DNA of 64,000 bases from Oehlia diaphana (GCA_003833135.1 QZLH01000328.1:3201-67200), one strand, 5' to 3'; positions 34,859 through 48,476 are shown, counted from the first letter of the stretch. A program made the numbers and translations. The notes: generated by a model not told the origin, from the sequence alone.

Positions 34859-37229
34859 GTATTTATTAATAAAGAAATGCTTTACTAATTAAAAAAATTA
34901 ATATTATCTTCGCTAGATTCATATTTATAAAATCAAAATTATTAACCTAGAATCTTTAGCATTATATGTAAATCTAGTATTGTCTTCAAGATTTTTAATA
35001 TTAGACTTGTAACTAAGATGTATTCGTAATATAGATAATATTGAAAAGATATGCAAAACATAATGTTTTAAATTTCTTGATACATACAATAGAGTAATCT
35101 TGGTAGGCTTATTTTTTAGGAGTAGAGTTTGAAAAGTAACAGTAGACTTTTTTGCCTTTAAGGGTTTTAACGCGTTACATATTTTTCTTTTTTTTAATCT
35201 TTAGTTTGTAATATTTATCACGTGACTTATAGGCGTACATAAGTACGTTGGCCTTGCAGTCATCAAATTTTGATTTATAGCAATTTTATAAATATTTGTA
35301 TTTTTTAAAACATGTTGTTCACGTTTTTATTGTAGGTAGTATAATTTAATTATTTTAATAATTATTATAATTATTTGCAATTTATTTTAAAAGCTTTTGA
35401 TAAAAATTTTAAGCTAGTCTTATTATATCACAAATGTTTCAAAGGTTTTGTTTCAGATATAGGCTCTTAAAAGTTGAAACACTTTGATCTTGAAATTTTG
35501 GTTTCACTATAATTTAATTGAATTAATTTTATTTTTTTTAGAAAATTGTTTTATTAATAACAACATTAAAGCTACTGTAAATATAAAAAGACTTATCATT
35601 CTAATAATCACTTTGTTAAATCATATCTATGCCTTATACGTAGTATCCTTTTCGTGGTTTGTGGCATTATATATTATTGATTTCCCAAATGTTTATTTCA
35701 TGAAATTTATGTAAATAATAAAATACACCTATCACAAATTATTTTCACGATCTAAATTAATTATTAAAAAATGATAGGTTTAAGTTGTATTTAATACTAA
35801 TTTCTAATTTCATATCATTTTGTATGGTTGAATAAAATTATTAAGATTGCCTCCAAATGGAACAAATCCAAGTATAAAGTGGTCTTAAAATTATTTTCTT
35901 ATATTAAATGACATGTTCACCAAATTGTAAATAACAAATATTGTTTGGAGATGTGAAAATTGAGTACACTTTCAAACCTAAGATATTAGTCCTCATTTTT
36001 TCATATTTATTTCTAATCTTTTTATTATCAAGTGTTGTTTTACTATCTGGTATTCATATATTCTTTAGGCCGCTATTTAATTGTGCTTCTTAAATTCTTT
36101 GGCCTGTTTCTGTCTTTTGTTTAACTTTCTGTTTCTTTTATTAGTAGCTAATAGTCACAATTATTCACCTTGTTTATTAATTAAAAATTACATGATTCAC
36201 ATCTTGATGTTTCATCTTAACTAAATAAATCCCTCATTTTGTTGCAGTAGTATAATTTCTAGTAAGGGCTTAAATTTTGAATTCAAATTATAGTTGGTCA
36301 TATGTTTCTTTGAATATTTTCCATATTTGACCACCATAAATATCAATTACTCATGTATATACAAAATTATGTACAAAATTCATCTGATAGTTCCTCAAAA
36401 AAATGTATATCATAATTGTTTGGAGAATCTATCAGATATTCTTGCAGATTATTTAAGGCAGATAAAATTAGTTCTATTTGAATTGTTAACCCAGTCTTTT
36501 TTTTGAATTTGTGTTAGAATACATATGTTGGAATTCTTGCTAAATATCAGGTGAAAAATTATATTATCATCAAGAATGGTAGAATTTATGACTGGATGCT
36601 CCTTCATACTCATTATAATCAGAATCATAAGAAGATAGCTTATAATATACAGATTTCATATTTATTGATCCCATGTTTTGTAGTGTTGGTTACCATAAAT
36701 AGGTGAAAAAACTAAAGGTCAAGTAATTATAATGGTCGTAAATCAGAATTACTATCTTTTAGGTAACCACAATAGTGCAGTTTCAGTCAATTTACAACTT
36801 ACGTTTATAATGTTATAACTATTATGGTTGTAATTCAAAATATAATAATTATTACTTATGGCAACTATAGAAGATATTCAAAGTATGCATACTTTTTATT
36901 TACTGAAATATCATTGACACAATAAATTATTGCCATCAGTTGGATGATGATAAGTAAATAGAATTCCAGTAATTCATCAATAATCAGACTGGGATAATGA
37001 TTAATATCATGTAATGCAATATATTCTTTGCTTTTTTATGGTTATATAGAATGAGTAATTTCATAAAGAAAATTAAAGATTCTCTGTCTAACATCAATCA
37101 GAGTTATGAACCTTTCAATAACTCACTGATGATGTACTTTCCTTCTACATAGAATTGTCAATAAATCTTCTTTATTATCTTTTATTCCACATAATTAAAG
37201 AACTCATTTTTCTGTTGCTTCTGTCGCCT
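34859..37229. other. Intergenic region
   Basis: Nothing recognised. Plus frames at 35484-35714 and 36294-36506 have AT-driven Ile/Phe/Tyr-rich composition and no family resemblance. Confidence 0.4.
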
Positions 37230-37850
37230 CATTGTCCCACTTGGCATTCCTTATTCACGGGCAATTAAACGCCATGTTCTTCTTTGGCTATGAATTGGAG
37301 TTGTGAAAAGAAGTGCTGATAAGCCTGACGACGCAGAATTAAAGTTCAAACGGCATCATCTGGCCATTGAATAAAAAAATTTCAGAGATTTGCATTACGC
37401 GCTCTCATATATTTTAACAGTTCTTTTACATATTCTTTGATATCAGTAAGCGGTATACTATAAGAAAAAAGATATTAAATTAAAGCTACAATGCAGATAA
37501 AAATACAGACAAAAAATGAAATGACAACTGTTAAAAATAAAAATATCCATTTCATGTTCAGTACTCACCAATGGCAATAGGATGTTCTATGATAACGTGA
37601 ATGCAGAATAAGTATTTGGTATTATTGGCAAATATAAAGATTTTCTATATCATCTGTAAGATCCGGCATGTCTATTCTTTGAGTAGCTTAATAATTGGCA
37701 TAATTCTGTATGGGTTATATTCATTTCGCAAATTTAAATAAAAAATTTGTGCGATTTACTTATTCCATTGAGAATGTATAAGGTAAACGCGGTGTCTTCT
37801 AATTAAGGTTTCAGTAGCGTCATCAGGCCACTGTACAAAAAAAGCAGGAA
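37230..37850 (-). pseudogene. Possible Myb/SANT-like gene remnant with a repeated WPDDA motif
   Basis: On the minus strand two short coding-like blocks start alike. QWPDDATETLIRR lies near 37840-37795 and IQWPDDAV followed by TLILRRQAYQHFF lies near 37375-37310. A further NAKWDNEATEATEK-like block follows near 37230. WxDxxxxxLI...KWDNL is the pattern of Myb/SANT-like DNA-binding domains in fungal and transposon proteins. Stops and frame changes are frequent. The two similar starts suggest an internal duplication. The family call is tentative. Confidence 0.25.
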
Positions 37851-38800
37851 ACTTCCTCGCAATGCTGCCATAAAAAAATTTTTAATCTTTTAAAAATTGC
37901 CTTTTGTTTGTTTTGTATTCGTTAAAAAAATTTTTTTTTTTAAAAAAAAAAATCGTTTGTTAAAAAAGATTTTTTTCTTTCTTTCACGTTCTAATTCGGC
38001 AAAAGTAAAACAATAGTATGATCCCTGCATATCACAAAGGTTGATGGTTGATTAGTGAATTTTCGAAAAATTCTTTAAAGAAATCTCAATTATTTAAGGT
38101 AGCTTCCTTACAAAAAATAAAAAATTATTATTACACAAATTTTTTAAATAATCGAGATTTCTTCCTTCGTAAAATCGTTGATAATCAATCCTTTCTAATA
38201 ATGGAGAAAAATTCAAGGGTGGTATGCAGGGGTCACACTATTTAATAACGAACAATTAACAAACGCAAATGGTTTACAATTTATTTTAATTAGTATATCT
38301 TGATTAATGTCTTATTTAGTGTAATACTGATGCCGACTTAATTGACAGTATTATAATTAAAGCAAATCATTCAACGTTTGTTGAAAATTTTTTAGAAATT
38401 GATCACATGTTTAAGTTTTGTTTTTTTTTATCGTTAAAAAAAATTTTTATAGGGTTTAAATTTTAACAATAAAAATTTTTATTTGAAAACAATTTTGGAA
38501 ATGTATCATCAAATTCGTATTGTATAACGTAATAGTTTATTCATTGATATCAATGATGTTATCATAATATACTTAATTTGAATAATAAATGATAGACTTT
38601 TTATTCTTTAAATGGGAATCGTGGGATAAAAAAGTTATAGCTTTTAACAATTGTAACATAATAAAATAATAAATGTTAAAACAATTTTAACATTTGATTT
38701 CATTTAAGTCGTCATTACTAATTCCTTCAACAACAAGTAAAAAAAAATTTCAAAAAGTTATAATTTTTTTTTTTTTCAAGCATCGCTGTCATCAAAGCCA
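37851..38800. other. Intergenic, homopolymer-rich
   Basis: Long T and A runs near 37926-37950, including a T/A inverted tract. No gene recognised. Confidence 0.45.
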
Positions 38801-40017
38801 ATGTCGTACGTTATAGAACTAAACCAAGGAAACTACGAACAAGAAACGTCTAGTAAGTATGAGCCATTTTAATAACTACTGTACAATGTTCGAACGTGTT
38901 GTTGTATTAAATACCCATTAATTTTCCCTGTAATAAAGTCTTTGGAAGTATTGCCAAAGACTACCATGATGCATGCGAAATTTACAATTCCTGTTTGACT
39001 ACCACCGAATATGGAGATTCTATCTTGGACCCAAAGAAATGCAATGCTATAAACTTTGATCCAATAAAGTAAGCGAATTAATTAACATTATATACCTTTT
39101 TCACGTTATTATTTATTAAAGTTACCCTTTCTACAGAACAGCTAGAGAGCAATATGATAGAATTTTGTTAATCGATGAATTATTTAATAAAATCAAGAAG
39201 GAAAAGGGAGCTCGTGCTGCAAGTGAAGAATGGTTTGCTGCTTTATAAGTTTTGCACAATTAATTTACAAAAGTGAAATCGTAGGCTCAAACAAAATACT
39301 GATGTTCACCTTGTTTTTGTAGACCGGAACAATTTAAACCTGCCAATTATTATGCTTGCTTGAGTACCGATGAAAAGGGAAAATCATATCTGGACCCAGA
39401 GAAATGCAAAAAAAATTTTGATCCAATAAAGTAAAAAGATTCGCTTTATACTTTATACCTTTATTACTTTATTAACGTCACTTTTTTTCTTACAGGTATG
39501 ATTTGATAGGGCGTTAGAAAATATTTATTTTAATGATATAAAACAAGAAAATGCACCTCATAGTGCTGGTAAAGAATGGTTTGTTCCTTTGTAAGTATTT
39601 ATAAAATGAAAATTATAAGCTTATAAGAATACTCATTTCACCTTGTTTTATTAATTAGGCCAGAGCGATTCAAGTCTAAATGTGAACTTAATCCGGACAT
39701 TTTTATTCCAAAGAGCCAAAGAGTTGTTAATGAACCAACAAAAAATGTAATTATTTTAATTAACGCAAAATGATGGAAATGTTTTTGATGGATATATTGT
39801 TAACTTTTTTTTCAATTTATGACAAATGCAGCTTTTATTGGAAAAAGGAATCGAACTTTTTGGCCATCAAATCAAACTAACTAATATTAACTCACCCGTT
39901 GAGGTGGTAGAAGTAAAAATAACACAAGATAATATTCTATTAGTAGTCGAGGAAGAATTAGATAAGGGAATGTTGCGTTATGAAGTTGATTGTGAGATTA
40001 ATATGGTTCCCCTTTAA
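38801..40017 (+). CDS. Unrecognised gene with an internally duplicated exon pair
   Basis: Seven probable exons: 38801-38852, 38939-39068, 39137-39244, 39323-39430, 39496-39590, 39659-39746 and 39832-40017. Exons 2+3 and 4+5 are two copies of one unit. Each has a Cys-bearing block ending LDPKKC/LDPEKC...NFDPIK, an intron in the same phase, then a helical block ending EEWFAAL/KEWFVPL, followed by PE(Q/R)FK. The last exon (LLEKGIELFGHQIKLTNINS ... EINMVPL) is open to a TAA. Two defects appear. The donor after exon 3 reads ATAAGT where the paralogous donor reads GTAAGT, so the unspliced frame stops at once. Exon 5 has a frame change after YDLIG. The family is unknown to me. The regular exon structure argues that it was a functional gene. 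Confidence 0.6.
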
Positions 40018-40564
40018 ATTTTTGCATTTATTCTTTATAAAATTGAACATTATTTGTTCAATTTCTAACGATTTATATTAATAAATAACGTCAACTCTCG
40101 AGTAATAAATCTATTCAATTTTTCGACATTTACTTATATGATTTTTAGCCTACAATTAAAAAGAGCTCGACCGAGTAAAAATACAATAACTCGTATAATT
40201 TTTCGACACGTACAAAATTTAATTCGTACTCATGATTTAACTGTACGTACGTCTGTACCCGTGTAACGATCAACTTATTCTAAATAAATTTATAATAATT
40301 ATAGCTAGCTGAAGGGCAAGTTCAGCATGCGGTTAGTTTATTACCATATTAAGGAATTCAATTTTTCGCAAATTATTACCAAATTTAGTATATTATGGTA
40401 ACATTAATACGTAAGTCAATTAACCGTAAATAGTTTAACTTGTTACACACAGACGTAAATTTAAATGCAACGATTCGTCGTTACTTATTTCAAATTTTCT
40501 TTTTTTTCCCATCATTTTTAACGATAACTTTTTAAAAATATTAAAAATATCGTAATAATATAAA
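40018..40564. other. Intergenic region upstream of the F-box gene
   Basis: No gene. It probably holds the promoter of the downstream F-box gene; no clear element can be named. Confidence 0.4.
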
Positions 40565-42025
40565 ATGCCACAACTTCTTGCAGATTGTCTTAATGAAATT
40601 TTAAAATATTTAAAAGAAGATAGAATTAGTTTATATTCATGCTTATTAGTTAATCGACTTTGGTGTGAAATTTCCGTGAGAATTTTATGGAAAAGTATTT
40701 GGAATTATAATAATAAAACTTATTATACAATAATTTCATGTCTTCCAAATGAATCAAAAGAAATTTTATATAATAATGAAATTATTATTTCAAAATCAAT
40801 TTTAAAATCTCCAATGTTTAATTATGCAGCATTTTGTAAAGTTTTATCAATCAATCAAATTAATTATCGAGTTGGATTATTTCTTAAAAAACAACAACCA
40901 AATATTTCAACACAAAATTTAAATAAGAAAGTACAAATATTATTACAAGAAATTTTTAAATTATATATGAAAGAAATTACTTCATTAAAAGAATTATCTT
41001 TCTTACAATTAACAAATATAACATTTTATAAATATCCTGGAGCAAAAGAATGTTTAAAGAATTTAACAGAATTATATTGTCGATCAGATATTAATAATGA
41101 ATTTTTTTATCAATTATCAAAAATAAGTAATAAAATTCAATATTTTACAATAGATTTTAAAAAAACGATCATATCAAATGGATTAACAGAATTAATTTCA
41201 GTTCAACAAAAATTGAAATATTTAGATATAATATTATCATATGGTAGTAATAAAACAAGTAAAGATTTAACAGATATAATTACTTTATTAAAAAAATTTC
41301 CAAATACTTTAAATAAATTAATACTTGATGGAGGAATACATTTTATACCATTATCATTTATAACCAAATTCACCAATTTACAAGAACTTTTCTTATTATT
41401 TTATTCTAATAAAACATTTGAAGATTTTAAAATATTACAACATGTTAAATTTTCAAAATTACAAATTTTAAAGATTCAATATGCAAGTCCAAATTATGAA
41501 TTATTAATAAATTTCTTGGAAATTAATGGAAATAATTTAAAAGAATTTTATATAGGAGATATTATAGGTGAAAGTAATAATTCATTAAATTTAGCCATAG
41601 CAAATTATTGTTCAAATCTTATCAAACTTTCCACTGGATTTAAAAATGATGAATTGGAAACGTTAAAAGAAGTTTTTATTGGTTGTCAAAATTTAGAAAG
41701 TATTAAAATTTGGGTTGGAGGATTATTTTTAAATGAAAAAAAGGCGATGGAAATGATTATAAAATATTCACCTAAAAGTGTTTATGAAATAAAATTAAAT
41801 TATTTAGATTGTATGAAATCAAAATTACTTCCGGAAGAATTAGAATCATTTTTTATAAATTGGAAAAATCGGTCATCAAAAAAATCTCTTTCTTTAATGG
41901 TTATTAATAATGGTATAGATGTGAATGAAGTAAATATTGAAAATAATAAAATAATTGAAAAATATATTAGATTAGGAGTTATTAAAAAATTCAAAATTAC
42001 AGGTTTTTATGATGAAACATTTTAA
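40565..42025 (+). CDS. F-box protein with degenerate leucine-rich repeats
   Basis: An intact single-exon gene of 486 residues. Residues about 1-45 are an F-box (QLLADCLNEILKYL, SLYSCLLVNRLWCEISVRIL, then LWKSIW), the Skp1-binding module of SCF ubiquitin ligases. The rest is a run of irregular leucine-rich repeats (LTELYCRS, LKYLDIILS, LNKLILDGG, LQELFLLFY, LQILKIQYASP, LKEFYIGDI, LESIKIWVGG), the usual substrate-binding part. It is like the very large F-box/LRR family of Rhizophagus. The substrate cannot be predicted. No frame problems are seen despite many A/T runs. Confidence 0.92.
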   Translation: MPQLLADCLNEILKYLKEDRISLYSCLLVNRLWCEISVRILWKSIWNYNNKTYYTIISCLPNESKEILYNNEIIISKSILKSPMFNYAAFCKVLSINQINYRVGLFLKKQQPNISTQNLNKKVQILLQEIFKLYMKEITSLKELSFLQLTNITFYKYPGAKECLKNLTELYCRSDINNEFFYQLSKISNKIQYFTIDFKKTIISNGLTELISVQQKLKYLDIILSYGSNKTSKDLTDIITLLKKFPNTLNKLILDGGIHFIPLSFITKFTNLQELFLLFYSNKTFEDFKILQHVKFSKLQILKIQYASPNYELLINFLEINGNNLKEFYIGDIIGESNNSLNLAIANYCSNLIKLSTGFKNDELETLKEVFIGCQNLESIKIWVGGLFLNEKKAMEMIIKYSPKSVYEIKLNYLDCMKSKLLPEELESFFINWKNRSSKKSLSLMVINNGIDVNEVNIENNKIIEKYIRLGVIKKFKITGFYDETF

Positions 42026-43408
42026 TATGTATTATAATTGAATAAAATATTAATTTTTGTTATATGGTAATAATATGTTATACATAATTTCTATAAATTG
42101 TTTAAAATATGAAATAAAAGCTATAAAATAATCTATGAGTAATTTATTTAACAAAAGTATAGCTATTAAGTGTTTAATATGGTTTATTATTTATATTGTC
42201 CATTTGTGTAATTCTCCTCAGTCTTTACGTTTGTAAAGTCCCAATTACATGTTGATTGATACTTCTTTTATGCGTGGTATCTTCGTTCATTTTTATAACA
42301 ATTATACTCATTTATCCCACCCCTACTTTCTTGATAACTGAGTCGCAAATATATGAGGAGGAATGTGGATATGGACACCGTTACATCACAGAAGTTGACG
42401 AATAACGTCGCTTGATTGTACAAATTCTGTTATATATTTTGTAATTTACATTCAGTAAATTTCACAAGCAGACTTCTCCTTTAGCCAATTGGGTATTTTC
42501 ATTTCGTTTAAGGTCTATTGCCTTTGAAAAAGACGCTATGGTCGTCATCTTTGACAACCTAAGCAATCAGTATACAAATTGCTGCGATCATGTGACCCAA
42601 AAGCGCAGCATAATTTATTATAATTTGGTCGTCAAGTTTTGCCAATTTTTAATGACTTTAATATGGGTTTGTCATGCTTAGCTCTTTCATCTTTGCTAAA
42701 CCTCCAGGTGTAACTAGCAGTCTTGCTGTAATTATGCAATGTGTACTTTAATGCTTTCAAACTTTTGCAAGAATTATAAGAATTATGCAAATTAAAAATC
42801 CAAATCTATGAAAAAATACACATGTATTGGATGGTATTTATTATGTATTACTAGCTTTATGAAAAAATTTTTGGCCTTTTTTTTATAATTTTTTTATGAA
42901 AAAACATGTCATCTGAAGGTTTTGACCGTTTTTTCTTAATAATTAATTACAAGTTTTACCAATTTTTTTTTATAAATTTATATAAACAAAATAATTTTAT
43001 TGTATTGGTTCGTGGATTTTGTTATCAATAATGTTATAAAGGAAATTATATATATATATATTTGAGAAAATTCATAGTGGTAAATTATATATATTTTATT
43101 CCCTTTCCCATATTTATCTTTTTATCCTAATTCCTTCTAATTTATTAAAAATTATATGTTCATATTCTGGTTCACTTGATTTGTATATATAATTATGAAT
43201 TTTATTTATTTGTTAAATAAATCAACTAATGAAGTTTTATTAAGTTTTTATAACTATATTATGTAAAGTATTGATTATATATTATCTAATATCAAATATC
43301 TTTCATTTCTATTTTTGAAGTATGCCATTTTTAAGTAGTATGTAATTTATAATGTTAATTAAATAGTGTTTAAATTTTTATTAAATTATGATATATAATA
43401 CAATAAAC
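42026..43408. other. Intergenic region
   Basis: No gene seen. A GC-richer stretch near 42200-42760 gave no convincing frame. Confidence 0.4.
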
Positions 43409-43669
43409 AGAATTTCAATATTGTCATTTTTCTTATAATTACAAATATGATAATTTGAAATAATAAGTATATAAAAAGTATTGGTTTACTTCATATTCTA
43501 GAGTATCCTCCTTCACTTGAGTACTTAAAGTGGTAGTTGACAACATATTTTTTGTGGTAGTGCTAGTTGACATTTTGTAATTTAGATGATGTAACAAGAA
43601 TTTTCAATATTGTCATTTTTCTTATAATTACAAATATGATAATTTGAAATAATAAGTGTATAAAATGTA
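43409..43669 (+). repeat. 70-bp direct repeat, two copies
   Basis: TTTCAATATTGTCATTTTTC and the next roughly 50 bp, through GATAATTTGAAATAATAAGT, occur at about 43411-43480 and again at about 43601-43669, nearly identical. The spacer of about 120 bp is unrelated. Confidence 0.85.
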
Positions 43670-44166
43670 TTGAAATTTGGAAATCAAAAAAATGATGTCC
43701 AATAATAAGAGAATTATTTTGCATTTAGGACATAAATAATTAATATTAACTTTAAAAGTGTATATCTATTTATAATATTATCTAAATAATAATATTTATC
43801 AAAATAAAAGAAATTTGTATAAATAATTCTTTTACCAATAATTTTAAGTAGTATTATCAGGTAAAAGTTGAAAAATACTAATAGGATTTTTTAAATTCTA
43901 TACAATCCCAATTTTGATAATCTTTTAAAGAATTTTGGAAAAAAATTCAATATACTTTCTGGTTTAATTGTTTTTTCCAGAGAATTTTTAGTATTGGATT
44001 TTGTTTTGTAAAATCCACTCATTGAAAGAGGGTAAAGGATTTTTGATGAGTGAGAATAGTAAAATACTTGATTATTAGGGATAGTGATATTAATGAACCA
44101 TGATGACGCGTGTAGTAAATACATTTTAGAGTTAGGATTAGGGTAAGGTAAGGTTCATTAAAGTTG

Positions 44167-44275
44167 ATGGAGTATAAATTAAATAGAGTATAAAATTAAA
44201 TGGAGTGTAAAATTCAGTACACTAAATGGAGTGTAAAATTCAGTGCACTGAATGGAATGGAGTGTAAATGGAATA
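44167..44275 (+). repeat. Short tandem repeat, unit about 25-26 bp
   Basis: Degenerate copies of AATGGAGTGTAAAATTCAGT followed by GCACTA. The first copies are shorter (AATAGAGTATAAAATTA) and the last is truncated. Confidence 0.8.
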
Positions 44276-44715
44276 AGTAATAGAATTTGTGTTAAGTTTC
44301 AAAGGTATCAAATAATTTGTAACGAATTGTTTTTAGAATTATAATAACGAATAATGTGAGATAAAGAATAAAACTAGAATTTTGCGGGGATCAATATTTA
44401 ATAAGTTTTATTTAATAAAGATTTATATTTAAAATAAATAATAGCAAAAAGTAAGAGAAAATATGAACGTAGATTACCTGTATAAATATCTTTTTATTTT
44501 ACTCTAAGCCTTATAAGCCTTGTGAAATTTGCACAGCCTCACAAATGACGCGTACTTATGTTATCAACAAATACCGAGATTAACACCACAGCAAACAGAT
44601 TAATCTGATTGAAAAGCCGTCTCCAAAGATTACAAGCTGATTCTGGAAAATAAAATAAAATTCGAAACAATATTTAGCATTGTATTAATTTTTTTTTTTA
44701 AACTTGTGAAATATA

Positions 44716-45336
44716 ATGCGTACTTACAATAAGATTAACACTAATGAAGAAAATATGGGTGATGGTGGTACTCCTCGAAATGATCTAAAAGGTAACTTTT
44801 ATAAGAATTGTTATCATGATCTGGTAATTTATTTGAATATATTATTCATTAATATACATTTTTCATTCGCAACACATTTATTTAAATATATTTTTGGGGA
44901 ATTTTACTTGATTTTAAGCCAAAATGAGTTAAATATGGTTATTTGTCGGACTTCGGCGTAAAAAAACTTCGTTATTTATTTATTTATTAAATAATATCAC
45001 AAAAAAAAAAATGTACATATATATATATCAAATAATTGTATTTCTTCGCTAAACTAAATAAAAGAAAAAAATACTTTCAATCGACTAAAAAATATATTAT
45101 TAATGTCCCCGCAGCTAGCGCCGTTCTTGCCTTTAATCATATTTTCTTTGTTTCATATTGTTTGTTTTTCGTGTAACTCTTTAATAAGCCTATTGTACGC
45201 TATCACTCCTGAAAATCACGTATTTGTGCTTATAAATATGCAATATCCGCAGTATGCACGCATAAAAGATAAGAATTTTATTGGCATGAACTTAAAATTT
45301 AATGGAATTTTATTTATCGACCAAAATAATAATTAA
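44716..45336 (+). CDS. Hypothetical two-exon protein, about 110 residues
   Basis: ATG at 44716; first exon to 44823 (hydrophilic, ENMGDGGTPRNDLKGNFYKN). A GTAATT donor and an acceptor ending CCCCGCAG at 45114 would join in phase to 45115-45336. The second exon starts with a hydrophobic segment (LAPFLPLIIFSLFHIVCFSC) that could span a membrane. The acceptor is good and the frame is kept, but composition alone does not prove a gene and no family is recognised. Confidence 0.22.
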
Positions 45337-47470
45337 AATGTCAAATTAATGAAAGGAAAAGATCTTCATTTTAGATGCTTACAATGATGATTAAGTACTA
45401 CTACGATATCATTAGTCGTAAAATCATAATGGTTTATGATTTGGAAGAAAAAAATTTTTTTCTTGAAACTTAACTTTAATGTTCTAATGTTTTTTGTACA
45501 TTTTGTATATTAATAGATTTTTTAATATTTTTAACTTTTCTAGTTACAAACTTTATGTTTTTTCTTTCTATACCGTAAAGCGTTAGCTCTTACGCCTACA
45601 AATATACGGTACCCGGGTTGGCCGCAAATGTAGTACCCTGGTACAGCCGGACAATATGTAGTACCCCTGAAATGTATAAACGTATACGCGAATTTTTAAA
45701 AAATTTCCTACTTGAAATCTCTTCAACTTTATTACTTATTATATTATCTTATTTGGTATTTTACATAAAAAAAATCTGTTTCAAATAGTATGAAAACTTA
45801 ATCAAATTTTTCAGATACAAGCAATGAGGTATAATATTTTTTCAGAAAAAGGATCTCATTACATGTATTGCGTAGAATTATCAGTTATTCAGCTTCATTT
45901 CTCTTGTTAGAGATTTCGATGTATTTTTATTTTTTCGATTTTTCTTTCTTTGTTGGATATTGGATTATAGATTTTCGTGTCGATTTTGTATGTAATGAAA
46001 AAAATTGCTCATTCAATCTTTTAAATAAATTTTTGGTAATATTTTCTCCTGAATTATTTAATTTCAGTGTTACAACAAATGATAATTGAAATAATAAGTC
46101 ACATTACACAATTTCTTATGTTAAAACAACAGTGTATATAATATATACAGTAAATTCCAAAATATTTAATAAATTTGTATTTAATTGATGTTACGTTTTC
46201 GTTCATATTTTAGTGAGTATAATATCAAGTTGGCTTTCTTTTATAAAAGAGCATTATTTAAGGAATGAAAATCGGGTATCGAGACGTCTATCTTGAAGGA
46301 ACAAAAATATTTTTTGCAAACGATGCATCGATTATCTGCAAAAGGTACATTAAGATAGTGTTTCATTTGAAATTAATTATTTTAATTCTTTTGTTAAATA
46401 CCGTATGTAAATCAATCATCTGATATTAGCAATCCTTTAGATTGGTCCCAAGATTTTCAGTTTCATCGTTTATTATACTCCACTTATTGGTTATGAACTT
46501 GTCTATATGGCGTATGGCCGCAATTATTGATATTATTTGCCATGCGTCACCAACCTGGGACGAAGTCATATGGGCGAAGAAAGAGGCCGCAATATTGACA
46601 CAATGTTACAAAACGTAAAAATTCTACCTACCTAAGCTAAGAGCTAATTCTATGGAACCCTGGTGAGCCAGCTGAGCTGTCCTTCACGATCAAACCTTAT
46701 AACCTTGGCATAGGGATGGAGGTAGAGAGAGGATGAAGAGAATTAATATTTTGAAAGATCGATCGCCGAGTAGGGGATTCTGTTATTGATTTTCTAAAGT
46801 CAACCTCGACTCCAATGCACGTTTCGAGATTTCGGGACGCGATGAAAATTTCTTACATAAGATACTGTCCTTTTACGCCGAACACTTCCTCCTAACAACG
46901 AATCAACATCTACGTCACGTGCAGAGACGGTTATTTATATTGCTTCTAAATAGTTTAAAGAGTAACTTTCATTCACTGTGATTCCTATTTTTCTGGCGTG
47001 TTTTTTTTGTTTTTCTGTGATAAAAAGTTGTGATTGTTCAAGTATCCTCTTCCACTCCTACTCACTTAAGGTAACCTCTCTAGTCTCTTCTGTCATAGAC
47101 GATGTTCGATGAAGTCCCAATGGATAAATCAAAGGGCGAGAAGAGTTTTCTTAAGTTAAAAGACATCAGAGTCAGGATTTCTAATACCCGGATGATGTGA
47201 GTGGGCTGATTTTGTACGTCGACGAGTTGACGTGTTATGTTCGCTAGAGATTTTGGCTGCTTTCTGATGTGCAATGATTAACTTTCTTGGTTATATCTTG
47301 ATATAATTTCGAGTTCCGGTTGCGCTTTAACCAGATTAACTGAAATGTGAAAAAATTTTGAAAAATTCAGTAAAAGTTATTTACATCGTGATAATTTTGT
47401 CACGTATCTAGGGCAACTAATACACCAAAGTTTATCCTGCACGTGACTTTTTAGCCGGAGTTATGGCAAT
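45337..47470. other. Intergenic region with GC-richer islands
   Basis: No supported gene. Near 45620-45675 ATGTAGTACCC occurs twice around GGTACAGCCGG. The 46480-47300 stretch is less AT-rich than its surroundings and may be decayed coding DNA, but no domain was found on either strand. Confidence 0.4.
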
Positions 47471-48476
47471 ATACCGTAAATTCTAAATTCCTAGATTATT
47501 GTACAAGTAAAAAATAGAGGAGGATATTTTGTAGAGGAGAGTGAGACAAAAATAGTCACGTGATTCACGGGACGACTGAAATCCGATGTGAATTGAATTA
47601 TGAAAAATGGGCCAATGAAATAACAAAATAGGTAAGGCCCGCTATGCGCATTTTTTGGAGCCTGAATTACATAATGCCAGTCGACTACTTTGGCTCATTC
47701 TACACGTTCTCTCTCACTTTTCATACTTTTCATGGGTATTACCGTATTATTATTTTCGTGTAAAATGCAGAATATATTATAGAATAAATTGTTAAAATAG
47801 ATTATAACGCGTTCCTATCCTAACCTTATTCTGAGAACTTTTCTATGTATCTTCTATTGCTTGATGGGAGTCATGTTTTATGGTGAAATTTAAGTTGTTA
47901 AAATAGACCATAGAAGAATTTAATGCGCTCCAACATCAAACATAACTCAGTATTAGACAATAGAAGGATGCATTTATGCGGAATGCGTAAAATAAAAATT
48001 CTATATTTATTATAAATTATAATTTTAAATTGATCATGAAATTTTATCAATATTTTTAATTTTCCAAGTTATCTACAAGCTGATAATTGTTCTACGAGTA
48101 TATATATATATACAGTATATTAATTCTTATAAAAGGAAAAACTAGATAAAGATTATATAAATTGCAAGGTAAAGATTCCTCAATTTGGTGCAAATCTAAA
48201 TCCCAATTTATTTATCCTTGAATTGATATCAAAAATAATTATTTTAAAAATCCATCAAGGTAATAATATAATAATATCTATAGAAGGAGATATCTATAAA
48301 TAAAGTATTAAAAAAAAAATTTCCTAATTAACAAATTTATATTATTATATAGATTATAAGACTTACTTTACAACGCGAAGATAAATCAAGATTAATATTA
48401 CAACTATAACTTGAAACAAATTTCATTTGTATCCTTATTTCATCATTTAAAAATCCATAATATGGTTCCCTATAAT
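47471..48476. repeat. 1-kb direct repeat, left copy (partial gene duplicate)
   Basis: It starts ATACCGTAAATTCTAAATTC and ends GGTTCCCTATAAT. It matches 52861-53919 in the same orientation, with some indels. At its right end it contains, on the minus strand, the 3' half of the 100-residue gene of the right copy (REPYYGFLNDEI, then SSRCK with a GTAAGT donor and ISPSIDII). The copy is cut inside the second exon of that gene, so it is a truncated duplicate. Confidence 0.88.

Noticed and set aside
41800..41994. Minus frame of 64 codons
   Set aside because: Antisense to the intact F-box gene.
43891..44124. Minus frame of 77 codons
   Set aside because: Composition is partly protein-like but there is no partner exon, domain or duplicate to support it.
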